From Bacteroides sp. (GTDB taxonomy: Bacteria; Bacteroidota; Bacteroidia; Bacteroidales; Bacteroidaceae), in contig NZ_JASLER010000083.1 in the NCBI RefSeq assembly GCF_030151085.1, forward strand, positions 72,514 through 136,513: DNA of 64,000 nt, read 5' to 3'. Positions 34,531 to 43,700 of the stretch are shown one piece after another. Below the pieces are notes generated by a model. That model was not told the origin of the DNA and did no database searches. It saw nothing but the letters and a program-made list of their open reading frames with translations. Made by a program: the position numbers and the translations under genes. Each line of letters begins with the position of its first letter. Position 1 is the stretch's first letter.

Positions 34531-34998
34531 ATGGCACAATTATCTTGGGGAAAACCCTCAATTGAATTCGGCAAATGTGGTGTTGATGGTACAACACCTA
34601 CTACATGGACAAAATTAGCATACGATCCGGTTGAGAACTCAACTAAGCTGACACCTACCAAAGGTGAGAAAAAGGAAGCTAAAGTGGAAGGCGGCGAGAA
34701 TGAAGCCGTTAAGTATGCAAAAAATACTTATGCATTCGAGTTTGAGGTTCGTGCTGCTAAAGGCCGTACCAAACCTATTCCTGATGCTGACGGAGTAGTT
34801 GAAGGTGAATATGCAGTTCGCCTCACTCCTGAAGATCCTACAGTTGAAGGTATTTTGATAGACAAAGCTACCGTATCGGTTGAAGAAACCTTTGATACGG
34901 CTGAAGGTAAGAAGTGGAAATATACTTTTGATGTATTGAAACCGGCTTTGGGTAATCAGGTAAAGCCTTATACAGCTTCTGCTCCCGCTAAGGAGTAA
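34531..34998 (+). CDS. Phage tail tube-like protein, copy 1
   Basis: 155 residues with no signal peptide, predicted all-beta (repeated T/V-rich strands, FEFEVRAAKGRTKP). Position after the repressor and ahead of a chaperone-like gene and a tape measure fits a major tail tube protein. A near-identical paralogue follows at 35095. The family call rests on context, as I cannot match the sequence directly to a known tail tube. This copy differs mainly in the C-terminus (ASAPAKE) and short internal stretches such as PDADGVVEGEY. Confidence 0.6.
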   Translation: MAQLSWGKPSIEFGKCGVDGTTPTTWTKLAYDPVENSTKLTPTKGEKKEAKVEGGENEAVKYAKNTYAFEFEVRAAKGRTKPIPDADGVVEGEYAVRLTPEDPTVEGILIDKATVSVEETFDTAEGKKWKYTFDVLKPALGNQVKPYTASAPAKE

Positions 34999-35017
34999 TC
35001 TGACTGATATATCCGGC

Positions 35018-35044
35018 TTGCCCTTAGGTGTACAATGAGGGCAA
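35018..35044 (+). terminator. Hairpin between the two tail-tube genes
   Basis: TTGCCCT (35018-35024) pairs with AGGGCAA (35038-35044). No U-tract follows, so it may be a partial terminator, a processing site or an mRNA stabiliser rather than a full stop. Confidence 0.4.
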
Positions 35045-35094
35045 ACCATCTAATAAACAACAACAACTTATTAATTTTTAAAACATTTAGAATT

Positions 35095-35556
35095 ATGGCA
35101 CAGTTATCATGGGGAAAACCCTCAATTGAATTCGGCAAATGCGGCGCTAATGGTGCAGCTCCTACTACATGGACAAAGTTAGCATACGATCCGGTTGAAA
35201 ACTCAACTAAGTTGACCCCTACCAAGGGCGAAAAGAAAGAAGCTAAGGTGGAAGGCGGCGAGAATGAAGCCGTTAAGTATGCAAAGAATACGTTTGTATT
35301 CGAGTTTGAAGTTCGTGCAGCCAAAGGGCGCACCAAACCTATTGAAGATTCCGATGGAGTAGTAGACGGAGAATACGCCGTTCGTCTTACCCCGGAAGAT
35401 ACTACAGTAGAAGGTATTCTGATTGATAAAGCTACCGTATCGGTAGAAGAAACATTCGATACCGCCGAAGGTAAGAAGTGGAAATACACTTTCGATGTAT
35501 TGAAACCGGTTGAAGGAAATCAGGTGAAGCCTTATACGGCTCCTGTTCAATCTTAA
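35095..35556 (+). CDS. Phage tail tube-like protein, copy 2
   Basis: 153 residues from MAQLSWGKPS (35095); an upstream in-frame ATG at 35035 adds 20 residues from the intergenic hairpin and is rejected, since the paralogue starts at the same MAQLSW. Most residues are identical to copy 1, and the similarity extends into the ribosome-binding region. This is a tandem duplication. The tube could be built from both proteins, or one could replace the other. A terminator-like hairpin follows, consistent with a need for many more copies of tube protein than of later products. Confidence 0.6.
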   Translation: MAQLSWGKPSIEFGKCGANGAAPTTWTKLAYDPVENSTKLTPTKGEKKEAKVEGGENEAVKYAKNTFVFEFEVRAAKGRTKPIEDSDGVVDGEYAVRLTPEDTTVEGILIDKATVSVEETFDTAEGKKWKYTFDVLKPVEGNQVKPYTAPVQS

Positions 35557-35580
35557 GAAATAGAAACTTCAGAACCAGAA

Positions 35581-35604
35581 AGAGTGCCGATTGAGGCACT
35601 CTTT
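35581..35604 (+). terminator. Terminator-like hairpin after the tail-tube genes
   Basis: AGAGTGCC (35581-35588) is not fully matched at its inner bases, but AGAGTGCC and GGCACTCT (35595-35602) are reverse complements, followed by TT. Probably a leaky terminator that lowers downstream expression. Confidence 0.6.
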
Positions 35605-35629
35605 ACTAACCTTTCAATTACCAATCAGT

Positions 35630-36331
35630 ATGAATAAACAGACCGAAATGAACGTAGCCGATGCTATTATAGAGAAACCAATCAGGTTCAACGTGGGCAA
35701 ACAGAAATATAGCATCCATCCTCCTACATTAGGAAAAACTCAGATATTGAAGAATCTTTATTTGAGTTTGGACATAAATGCTCAGTTGCTGTCATTGAAT
35801 CCTTTGGCTGAGGCTATCCGCATCAGTAGAGAGAATCCTGACGTTGTTTGTCAAATAATAGCCTATTCCACTTTCAATGATAAAAATAGTATCATGAATA
35901 CCGAAAAAGTATTTCAGAGAGCCAAAACATTGAAAGAACACCTCACTACCGAAGACTTGGCGACACTTCTATCCCTTATTCTCTCGAACGACAAAACGGA
36001 CGAATTCATTAAATACTTCAAAATCGATGCCGATAAAGAGTTAAGAGAACGTATCAGCCGGATTAAAGGTGAAAGTAACAGTCTTACTTTTGGCGGAAAG
36101 AGTATTTATGGTCTTTTGATAGACTTTGCCTGTCAACGCTATGGCTGGACTATGGATTACATTCTTTGGGGAATCAGTTACGTTAATCTGAACATGCTTT
36201 TTGCCGATGCCATCACTACCGTTTATCTCACCGATGAGGAGCGGAAACAATTAGGAATGGGCTTCGGACAATCCATCAATGCTGATGATCCGGCGAACAG
36301 AGATTTGATTCGAGAGCTTATTAGCGAATAA
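35630..36331 (+). CDS. Putative tail assembly chaperone
   Basis: 233 residues from MNKQTEMNVADA (35630); the longer start at 35591 would include the terminator hairpin. Helical, acidic-basic mixed protein with no membrane segment. I infer the chaperone role from position between tail tube and tape measure genes. The sequence itself (FNVGKQKYSIHPPTLGKTQI near the start, DEERKQLGMGF near the end) resembles phage tail proteins of Bacteroides prophages, but I cannot name the family. A programmed frameshift product like that of lambda G/GT is not evident. Confidence 0.5.
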   Translation: MNKQTEMNVADAIIEKPIRFNVGKQKYSIHPPTLGKTQILKNLYLSLDINAQLLSLNPLAEAIRISRENPDVVCQIIAYSTFNDKNSIMNTEKVFQRAKTLKEHLTTEDLATLLSLILSNDKTDEFIKYFKIDADKELRERISRIKGESNSLTFGGKSIYGLLIDFACQRYGWTMDYILWGISYVNLNMLFADAITTVYLTDEERKQLGMGFGQSINADDPANRDLIRELISE

Positions 36332-36391
36332 GGCTGTATGTGGTTATATTTATTTTATTCGGGTGCATGAAATCGTAGGAGAAATGAATTT

Positions 36392-36838
36392 ATGAAAATA
36401 TTACCTTGGATATTAGTTGTTCTGCTCGCTATAGCTTGTGTGGCGGCTTGGTTTCGTCCACACGAACCTCAAGTGGAAATAAAAAGGGAGACAAAGATAA
36501 GAACTACTTTGAAGGTGGATACATTGTTCATCTCTGCCCCGATGGTTACTTTCTTTCGAATTACGACGGATACCATCCGTGTCGGTGATACAGTTGTTCG
36601 ACGCGAACAAGCTGTGTATGAGGATAGCCTTTATCGTGCTTGGGTCAGCGGGTACCGTCCAAGGCTCGATAGCATTGAAGTATTTCCGCGAACTGTTACT
36701 CACACGATAGCTAACGATATTTATCACTCCATTACACCGAAACGTAAACGCTGGGGAGTTGGCTTACAGGCAGGTTATGGTTATCCCGGAGGATTTTATA
36801 TCGGCGGTGGGATAAGCTATAATATTTTTCAGTGGTAG
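36392..36838 (+). CDS. Small N-terminally anchored protein, prophage type
   Basis: 148 residues. One N-terminal membrane helix (ILPWILVVLLAIACVAAWF, residues about 3-21), then a periplasmic part rich in strands, and a C-terminus GYPGGFYIGGGISYNIFQW resembling an outer-membrane strand ending in an aromatic residue. Short anchored proteins of this layout occur in Bacteroides prophages (I recall a DUF6808 type) without known function. A role in lysis, spanning the envelope like a spanin, is possible but unproven. Confidence 0.55.
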   Translation: MKILPWILVVLLAIACVAAWFRPHEPQVEIKRETKIRTTLKVDTLFISAPMVTFFRITTDTIRVGDTVVRREQAVYEDSLYRAWVSGYRPRLDSIEVFPRTVTHTIANDIYHSITPKRKRWGVGLQAGYGYPGGFYIGGGISYNIFQW

Positions 36839-37031
36839 AAATTATATGGGATTTCCCATTTTGTGTAAGATACATATAGAGAAAGATATAAAACAAAACA
36901 GTTTTTTTTCGTTCCTGCTTCCACACCTCCACTCTTTTTCTGTATCTCCCTGTTCATCGGCATTACAGAGGTGGTGGAAGCAAATTTAAAAGGTGTAGGC
37001 AAATTTTGCCTACACCGCATATCTCGTAACG

Positions 37032-37119
37032 CATGGTGTGTTTGCTCCAAACTGACCATCTGTTTAGTTCAAACGCATCATCTGTTTGCCTTGAACACAC
37101 TATCCGTTTTGCCACACCT
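37032..37119. repeat. Tandem array, four 22-bp units
   Basis: Units at 37032-37053, 37054-37075, 37076-37097 and 37098-37119 share a TGTTT or CGTTT core exactly 22 bases apart (37039, 37061, 37083, 37105). They precede the AAA ATPase remnant. The remainder of the 36839-37188 gap shows nothing else. Confidence 0.7.
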
Positions 37120-37188
37120 CAACGTCCCGAATGCCGGGGCTTTTCACCAAAATCACAGGGCTTTGCTATGGTCTATTTATTCGCCCGA

Positions 37189-37982
37189 ATGAATGGAGTG
37201 ACATCAATAACCTACCAAACATTGCTTGCTCTTTATGATCGTCTTGTTCAATCAATTGCTGAGTTAATGCCTAAAGTCGAAAAGCAAAATTGGGACGATA
37301 CTAATATAAATAATTTTTCTGTTTTAGGTACATTGGTTCAAAATGTGGATAGTGAAATGGGGAAGCAATATTATTTGCTTTTATATCGTTATGCTTCTCT
37401 TATAGTCAAAGCAGATGGCACTATTACAGATAAGGAATCTGAGTTTCTGAAAAGTCTATTTTCCCTTAGAAAAGATGACACAAAACAATCGGAATTGCAA
37501 CAAAGTATTGATACGCCAAGCAATAGCGGAATGAACCAGTTGCGCCGGCTGGTTGGGCTTGGTTTAGTAAAGCAGGAAGTAGCTACATTAATCAATTTTA
37601 TTGAGATAAGAAAAATGCGTGAAGCAAAAGGAATGAAAGCTCCTGATTTGTCGTATCATTGTGTTTTTATAGGAAATCCAGGTACAGGAAAGACTACAGT
37701 TGCCCGCATTTTGGCAAATGTTTATAGAGAACGATGCAGATTTTCCTTGATAATTTGAAGCGGTATGACTACTTTATTACTAATGAAGCTAAAGAGAAAG
37801 TGAGGTTACTGATTTCGAAAGCTATCATTAATAAAGATCGTAATTTTGGAAATGCTCGTTGGGTTCGTAACATCTTTGAAAAGACATTAGAAATTCAAGC
37901 TAACCGTTTGGCGGTCGAAGGGAATATTTCGAATGAAGCTTTGATAACTATTACAGAAAAAGATATAATGGTTGAAGTGTGA
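37189..37982 (+). pseudogene. CbbX/SpoVK-type AAA ATPase with an internal deletion
   Basis: The first part, from MNGVTSITYQ (37189), reaches the Walker A motif GNPGTGKTT and VARILANVYRE, then falls out of frame and stops at 37758. The remaining frame, MQIFLDNLKRYDYFIT onward (37734-37982), is the C-terminal helical part with FGNARWVRNIFEKTLEIQANR. The middle, with Walker B and sensor residues (roughly 115 residues), is missing; the junction lies near 37727-37733. The gene is disabled. Full-length relatives are AAA proteins of the CbxX family. Confidence 0.82.
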
Positions 37983-38069
37983 TAAATAGCATTTAGTATG
38001 ATGATTATTTAATGGAATTTATCATTAATCTGATTTATTTCAACTTAGGTAAGGTTGATCTATTTATTG

Positions 38070-38111
38070 ACAAATCCGATTGGCTTAATCTTATAAGCTA
38101 ATCGGATTTGT
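38070..38111. terminator. Bidirectional terminator
   Basis: An 18-bp stem: ACAAATCCGATTGGCTTA (38070-38087) pairs with TAAGCTAATCGGATTTGT (38094-38111), with one G-T pair and a 6-nt loop. It lies between the AAA remnant (+) and the DUF4468-like gene (-). Confidence 0.7.
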
Positions 38112-38159
38112 AAAATCATCAATAATTGTGTTTAGAATCTGACTTATTAACAGACTCAA

Positions 38160-38684
38160 TTAAAAATCATCATTAGTATTAATATACTTATTATACTGGT
38201 TCATGATTTCAGAGAATTCTTTGTCTAAATCTTGCATCATTGCTATTGCTTTTTTCTTTGAAATACCTTTTCCTAAACTTTTTGTATCAGGAGCATTCTC
38301 GCCGGTAAAATAAGGTATTAAAGGAATATCATGTTCTGTTCCTAACCCAGTTTGTTTGGCAGATAGACATCGAATATCATAAACTTCAACTTTGTATTTA
38401 TTGTCTTTGAATCTAAATTTTGTAAGGTATTCGTAATCATAAACACATTTTAGTCCCATTCCAACATTGATGGAAAATTCTTTTTCTGTTTTTACTTGTA
38501 TGATACCACCATCTTTATCCTCATTCTGAATTGACCACTTGGGATTATTCCATTTGTCTGTAATAAACATCTTTGTTTTTGTGAAAAGTTCATCTTTACT
38601 CATCTGAACTTCTTTAGTTTCTTCAATTTGGGCATGCAATGCAAATGGTAATATTGCAAAAAATAGCAGTAAAATCTTTTTCAT
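38160..38684 (-). CDS. Secreted DUF4468-like protein (cargo gene)
   Basis: 174 residues with signal peptide (MKKILLLFFAILPFALHAQ). KDELFTKTKMFITDKWNNPKW and GGIIQVKTEKEF fit the DUF4468 (TBP-like fold) group common in Bacteroidetes, of unknown function. It is on the opposite strand to the tail genes around it and AT-rich. With the next two minus-strand genes it looks like accessory cargo inside the phage-derived region. Confidence 0.65.
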   Translation of the reverse strand: MKKILLLFFAILPFALHAQIEETKEVQMSKDELFTKTKMFITDKWNNPKWSIQNEDKDGGIIQVKTEKEFSINVGMGLKCVYDYEYLTKFRFKDNKYKVEVYDIRCLSAKQTGLGTEHDIPLIPYFTGENAPDTKSLGKGISKKKAIAMMQDLDKEFSEIMNQYNKYINTNDDF

Positions 38685-38945
38685 AAATTCGTGTTTTAAA
38701 ATTAATTATATGCAAATAAACAAAGAATAATCAATATAATCAAGTGTGCCCCGAATTATATAGGAGATTCTTCCTTCGGTACTTAACTTGGTTCAGAGGG
38801 CAATCACGCAGAATTAATCTATCTGTATGATTTTTATATATAAAAGCTGAACTATATTCATTTTAATCCTGTACAGTAAGAAATCGATAGTAGTCCAGAA
38901 GACTATCTTTATAATTCTGCATAATGCAAGAGGAAAGGGGTTGCC

Positions 38946-39647
38946 TTATTTCTTGATGGGAGCTACTGGCTCTAACCACTTGTAAAAGTCCCTTAAGGGC
39001 ATTTCAAAATAACATTCTGAAAATAGATCGTAGTCTTTTCCCCATCTCTCATCTTTTTGGTAGGGCAATAAAAAACGTACCATTTTACCATCATCGGCAA
39101 TTCTGATTTGCATGAAATCTTTTTTATTATTTTTATTAGCGTTTTCAATGATATCAGTGGTAATTTTAGAAAAATCAGATTTATAGTTGAATAAATGGTT
39201 GTTAAAGTGCCTAAATGAATTAATAGTTTTTGAGTTTTTATCTAGATGGAATATTTGCTCAAATTCGGAGGCGATGAAGAAATATAGAATATCAGTTTTA
39301 CTACTACTACCGCCACCCTGATATTTGTAAACATCGCCGGACTTTACTATAAAGTCGCTTGGACCGGAACCGAGGAAATTTCTAACTAATACATAGTATA
39401 AAGTATCATTGAGTGTTGTAGTCTTTACTGTTAATTTGTCGAACTTTTGTGTTTCGTCAAATAGCGCATGAGTTATTTGATTTTTTTCACTTTTCCATTC
39501 TCCAGTGGTACCCCTATAACCCATGACTTTCTTAAGTGCTTTTGTCGTTTTATCGAATTGGAGATATGTTTCTGTATTAATTCTTTCTTGGCTAAAAGAT
39601 AGAATAGATATAAATGATAATGCTATGCCAATCAGTACTGTCTTCAT
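38946..39647 (-). CDS. Secreted protein of unknown function (cargo gene)
   Basis: 233 residues with signal peptide ending at LSFSQE. No family recognised. A central glycine-rich segment (YQGGGSSSK) and a Lys-rich, aromatic C-terminal half are visible. Same orientation as the DUF4468-like gene and the lipoprotein at 39926, with 261 and 278 bp gaps. Confidence 0.6.
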   Translation of the reverse strand: MKTVLIGIALSFISILSFSQERINTETYLQFDKTTKALKKVMGYRGTTGEWKSEKNQITHALFDETQKFDKLTVKTTTLNDTLYYVLVRNFLGSGPSDFIVKSGDVYKYQGGGSSSKTDILYFFIASEFEQIFHLDKNSKTINSFRHFNNHLFNYKSDFSKITTDIIENANKNNKKDFMQIRIADDGKMVRFLLPYQKDERWGKDYDLFSECYFEMPLRDFYKWLEPVAPIKK

Positions 39648-39710
39648 TTTATTATAATTTATAAATAGATACTTTTTTATATGTTAGTCGTTTTTCAAAG
39701 TTATCCTTCG

Positions 39711-39901
39711 CAGCGGATGTTTTTTATCCGCTGCTTTTGAGTATTAGAATCTCGAGATTCGCTTATTCCTTATTTGCCTAATCCTTCTGCTTGGAATTGT
39801 CAGGAAATCAGATTTTTTGATCTTTGATTTTAATCGGATTTGGAAATCCTTATACTCGAGATAGCCGGATGACACATCCAGCTGAACGGGCACATCCGGC
39901 T
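39711..39901. repeat. Hairpin-TIR element, copy A
   Basis: A hairpin CAGCGGAT/ATCCGCTG (39711-39733) is followed by GAGTATTAG (39739-39747). At the other end lies ATCCTTATACTC (39846-39857), one mismatch from the reverse complement of the same motif in copy B (55655-55666 / 55754-55765). Further hairpin-forming AGCCGGAT and ACATCCGGCT motifs follow (39862-39901). Insertion-like, but with no coding capacity. Confidence 0.65.
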
Positions 39902-39925
39902 AGACGGGGCAGTTTGATGGTCTTT

Positions 39926-40591
39926 TTAGAAGATTGCAGATTGTTCAATAACATGAGGTTCTCCTTTATATTTGATGCGGAAAAGATTTTCATTCTGTTT
40001 AGTGTCTTCATTAAAATAAATAAAGCATTCTGTTATTGTAATTTCTTCACCAGCGTGTATGATAATCCCTTTTCCAGCTTTCATATACATATTGAAGTTA
40101 TCGATATCGTCTTTATGGTCTTTTGCAAAATTTATTAAGAATCTCAAACTGGAGATGTAGTTCTCATCATCAACTACGGCTAAGGCATCATCTGCTAATT
40201 TGATATTTTTCCCTGCATAATTTTCATTTGTAATGGGTATATCTGTATTTATATTTTTCTCTTTGTATTTAAATGTCATATTTTCTTTTGGTATAGTGCG
40301 TATATCATACTCTTTTACATCCAATACTCTTTTTCCTAAGGTTTCAATAGTATATGTACTTTGTACCATAACTCCGAAACTGTTTTTGGCACCGATATTA
40401 AGTACAAATCTTGCATTTGCATCGCTTTTATTTATAATTTCTTCGCTATGAATAATTAAAGATTCGGGATCTTTCAATGTTTCTTTGAAATACTCTTTGT
40501 AGGCAATTCGACCTTCGGTTACAGATGTTTTTTCGCATGCGCTTAGTATGAATAGGGTAGCGAGTAGGAAGAAAATAATTAGCTTATTCAT
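39926..40591 (-). CDS. Lipoprotein of unknown function (cargo gene)
   Basis: 221 residues. Lipobox ILSAC puts the lipidated Cys at residue 19. The rest (EGRIAYKEYFKETLKDPESL, KNSFGVMVQSTYTIET) does not match a family I know. It lies beside a hairpin element and reads toward the other two minus-strand cargo genes. It could protect against superinfection or serve the host, but no evidence is visible. Confidence 0.6.
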   Translation of the reverse strand: MNKLIIFFLLATLFILSACEKTSVTEGRIAYKEYFKETLKDPESLIIHSEEIINKSDANARFVLNIGAKNSFGVMVQSTYTIETLGKRVLDVKEYDIRTIPKENMTFKYKEKNINTDIPITNENYAGKNIKLADDALAVVDDENYISSLRFLINFAKDHKDDIDNFNMYMKAGKGIIIHAGEEITITECFIYFNEDTKQNENLFRIKYKGEPHVIEQSAIF

Positions 40592-40700
40592 GATAATTGA
40601 TTTTGAGTGAATATTGTAGATGAACTAAATAATATACAAAATTACTACAAAATTCAGTTAACACAAATAATAAAATAATAATCATATAAGATAATTTAAT

Positions 40701-40711
40701 TTAGTATACTA
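40701..40711. promoter_or_regulatory. Repressor-like site overlapping the tape-measure start
   Basis: TTAGTATACTA, identical to the site at 33980-33990 in the repressor leader, ends on the first base of the tape-measure ATG (40711). It could let the S24 repressor control the late tail genes separately. Confidence 0.45.
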
Positions 40712-43700
40712 TGGATTTAAATTTTGATGTAGCAGGTAATACTGCTGATTTCGTGAAAAATGCCGAACAGATGAGTTCTGTTATCAGAGCTATTTCTTCG
40801 GAAGTTGAGAGGCAAGGTAAGAGTATTGGTTTGTCAATGTCTCTTATGTCCTCCAGTATTAGTGAAACTACAGGTAAGAGTGATATCTTATCGGGAGCAT
40901 TTAAAAAAATGTTTAATGTAGTGGGTGGTAAAGATGCGATAAAAGAGCTTGTAACTGAAGTGGTAAGAGTACGTGGTGAATTTCAACAGCTTGAAGTTGC
41001 TTTTGGAACGCTACTGGGTAGTAAAGAAAAGGCAGATTCTTTAATGAATCAGATGATGAAAACGGCCGCTGAAAGCCCATTCAGTGTTACAGAGTTAGCA
41101 ACAGGAGCTAAGCAACTTTTGACTTATGGTGTCCAAGCAGAAGATGTGAATGATATCTTGTTAAACTTAGGTGATATTGCTTCGGGGCTAGGAATGCCTC
41201 TTGAACAATTGACAACTCTTTATGGAAAAACCATGTCACAAGGACAATTGTATGCTCAAGATTTGGAACAATTCACTGCATCGGGTATTCCTATGCTTCA
41301 AGGACTTGCCGATGTATATGGGGTGACCACTGAAGAAGTAAACAAAATGGTATCTGCGGGGCAAGTAGGATTCCCAGAAGTGCAAAGAGTGATCACTGAT
41401 TTGACTGGTGAAGGAGGAAAGTTTCATAATGTGATGCAGGAACAGTCGCAAACACTTGCTGGTAAGATTAATAACTTAAGAGATGCTTGGGAGCAAATGT
41501 TGAATAACATTGGTGAATCACAAGAAGGAGTTATGGCTGGTGCTATTGATGGCGCTGGATATCTGCTTGAGAATTATGAGGGAATAGGTCGCATACTGGC
41601 AGTACTTGTGGCAACTTATGGAGCTTACAAAGCAGCAGTTATAGCGGTGTCAGTTATAGAAAGTGTTCGCTATCAAGCTACATTGATACAGATGGCGGGT
41701 ATGACAAAGATGCAAGCCATAACCGATATTCTACGTGCGAAGACCGAATTGCTGAATAAAACAATGCTTTCTAATCCTTATATTTTGATACCTACTCTTA
41801 TAATAGGTGTGGTTGCTGCTATGTGGGCTTTGCACGATTCGACTACTGCGGCTGAGAAAGCACAGGAAAGATTTAACAAAAAGCAAGAGGATTCGAAAAA
41901 TGAGGCTCAGGATTACAAGCGGAAACTTCAGCAATTGGTTGAGGAACTTCAAGATGAAACTACAGCCGAAGTAAAGAAACAAGAGATACGCAATGAGATT
42001 AATAAAGATTATCCTACATTCTTTAAGTTCCTGACCGATGAGAAGGGGCATATCGGCGATTTGACGTCAGCATGGAAAGCCTTCAATGAGGAGGCAGCAA
42101 AGAAAAAAAGTACTCAGAATGAGGCAAGCGTTGCTGAGTTGAAGCAAAGGATTGCAGAGGAAAAAAGATTTCTTGCATTGATGGATATGGGATATAAAGA
42201 TAGGCAGAATGCTCTTAAAAATCCTACAGATATGTCGATCCTGAAAAAATATAGTGGAAAAGGCACTTACTCTATAAAGAAAGACATTGAAGTTGATGAA
42301 GAGGAATTGCGGAAATTTGAAAAAGAGGTTCGTAATGATAAATTTCTTGAATGGCAGGGGGATTTGAAGAATAAGACTGATAAAGAACTTGAAACAGTGC
42401 TAACAGTTTTGAATCAGCATTCCAAAACAGTTCGAGGTAGTGAATATTTAACAGAAGCCTATAAGAAACGTATAGATGCTATTGAGTTAGAAACAGAAAG
42501 AAGAAAAAAAATACCTGCTAAAGAAGAGAATACTGATAATGGACAAAATAATAATGATAACTTAAATACCGACCGTCTCGATCAAACTCGTAAGCAACAA
42601 AAAGACTATGACTCACTTGTTGAAAAGAATAAACGTGAACAGGCGCGAATAGAGGTTGATGCTCAGAATAGCGTGACTCAAAGTATTATTGATGCGATGG
42701 ATGATGATGCAATCAGAACCCTTGCGCAAAGAAATCTCAATCATAAAAAAGAGGTTGAAGCTATCCAAAGGGAAGCAGAAGATAAAAAGCAAGCACTTAT
42801 TGATAAAGGGAAAGCTGAGTTTGAAGCTAATCCTACAAATGAGAAGAAAGACTTTGATGTAGCGGATTATCTAAAAGACGATCTTGTTACAAAGAAGATT
42901 GAACAGATAAACGAAGATGCAGCGAAGAAAATTCAATCAAAAAACGTTCAATATAATCGGGGAAATGATTTGACTAATTTATTGGCGGAGTATCAAGATT
43001 ATACACAGAAGCGTTTGGCTGTTGAAGAGAAATTTAATACTGATATTACTATACTCAATGCCCAAAGAATAATTGCAGCACAGAATGGCGATAATCGTCA
43101 GGTAGAAAAGATTGATCGTGCCAGAGCTCAGGCTACAACAGAAAAGGGAAAAACCTTGATGAGGCTCGATTACGAAAAGCTAAAAGAATCTCCGGATTAT
43201 ATTCGTGCCTTTGATAACTTGAATGAAACATCTTCCGAAACCTTGAACTCTTTACTTAGCCAATTGGAAAATGCAAAGCAAACGGCTGCTAAAGTTTTAT
43301 CTCCAGATCAATTGCGTGAATATACTACGACCATACAAGAGATAATGGATGAGTTGGATTCTCGTAATCCATTTCAAGCATTATCTGACAAGAAGCAAGA
43401 TTTAGCAGATGCTGAACAGGATTTGGCTAAAGCCCAAATAGAACTGGAAAAAGCGCGTCAGCAGGCTGAAAGTGTAAAAAATGGTGGCAAAGTGGAATAC
43501 ACTACTACTAAATTCAATGAATCTACTGGAAAGATAGAAACTACTAAATTATACCTTACCGAGGCACAAGTATTAGAGCAAGTAAAGAATAAAACCAATG
43601 AATACAATGCTGCGAAAGACAAAACAATTCGAGCCAGTGCCAAAGTAAAGAAATCAGAAGCTGAGGTAAAAGAGGAGATTGATAAGCTGTTCAAATCAAT

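Noticed and set aside
37033..37188. N-terminal extension of the AAA gene
   Set aside because: The longer frame is a translation of the 22-bp repeat array; the ATG at 37189 gives the family-like N-terminus.
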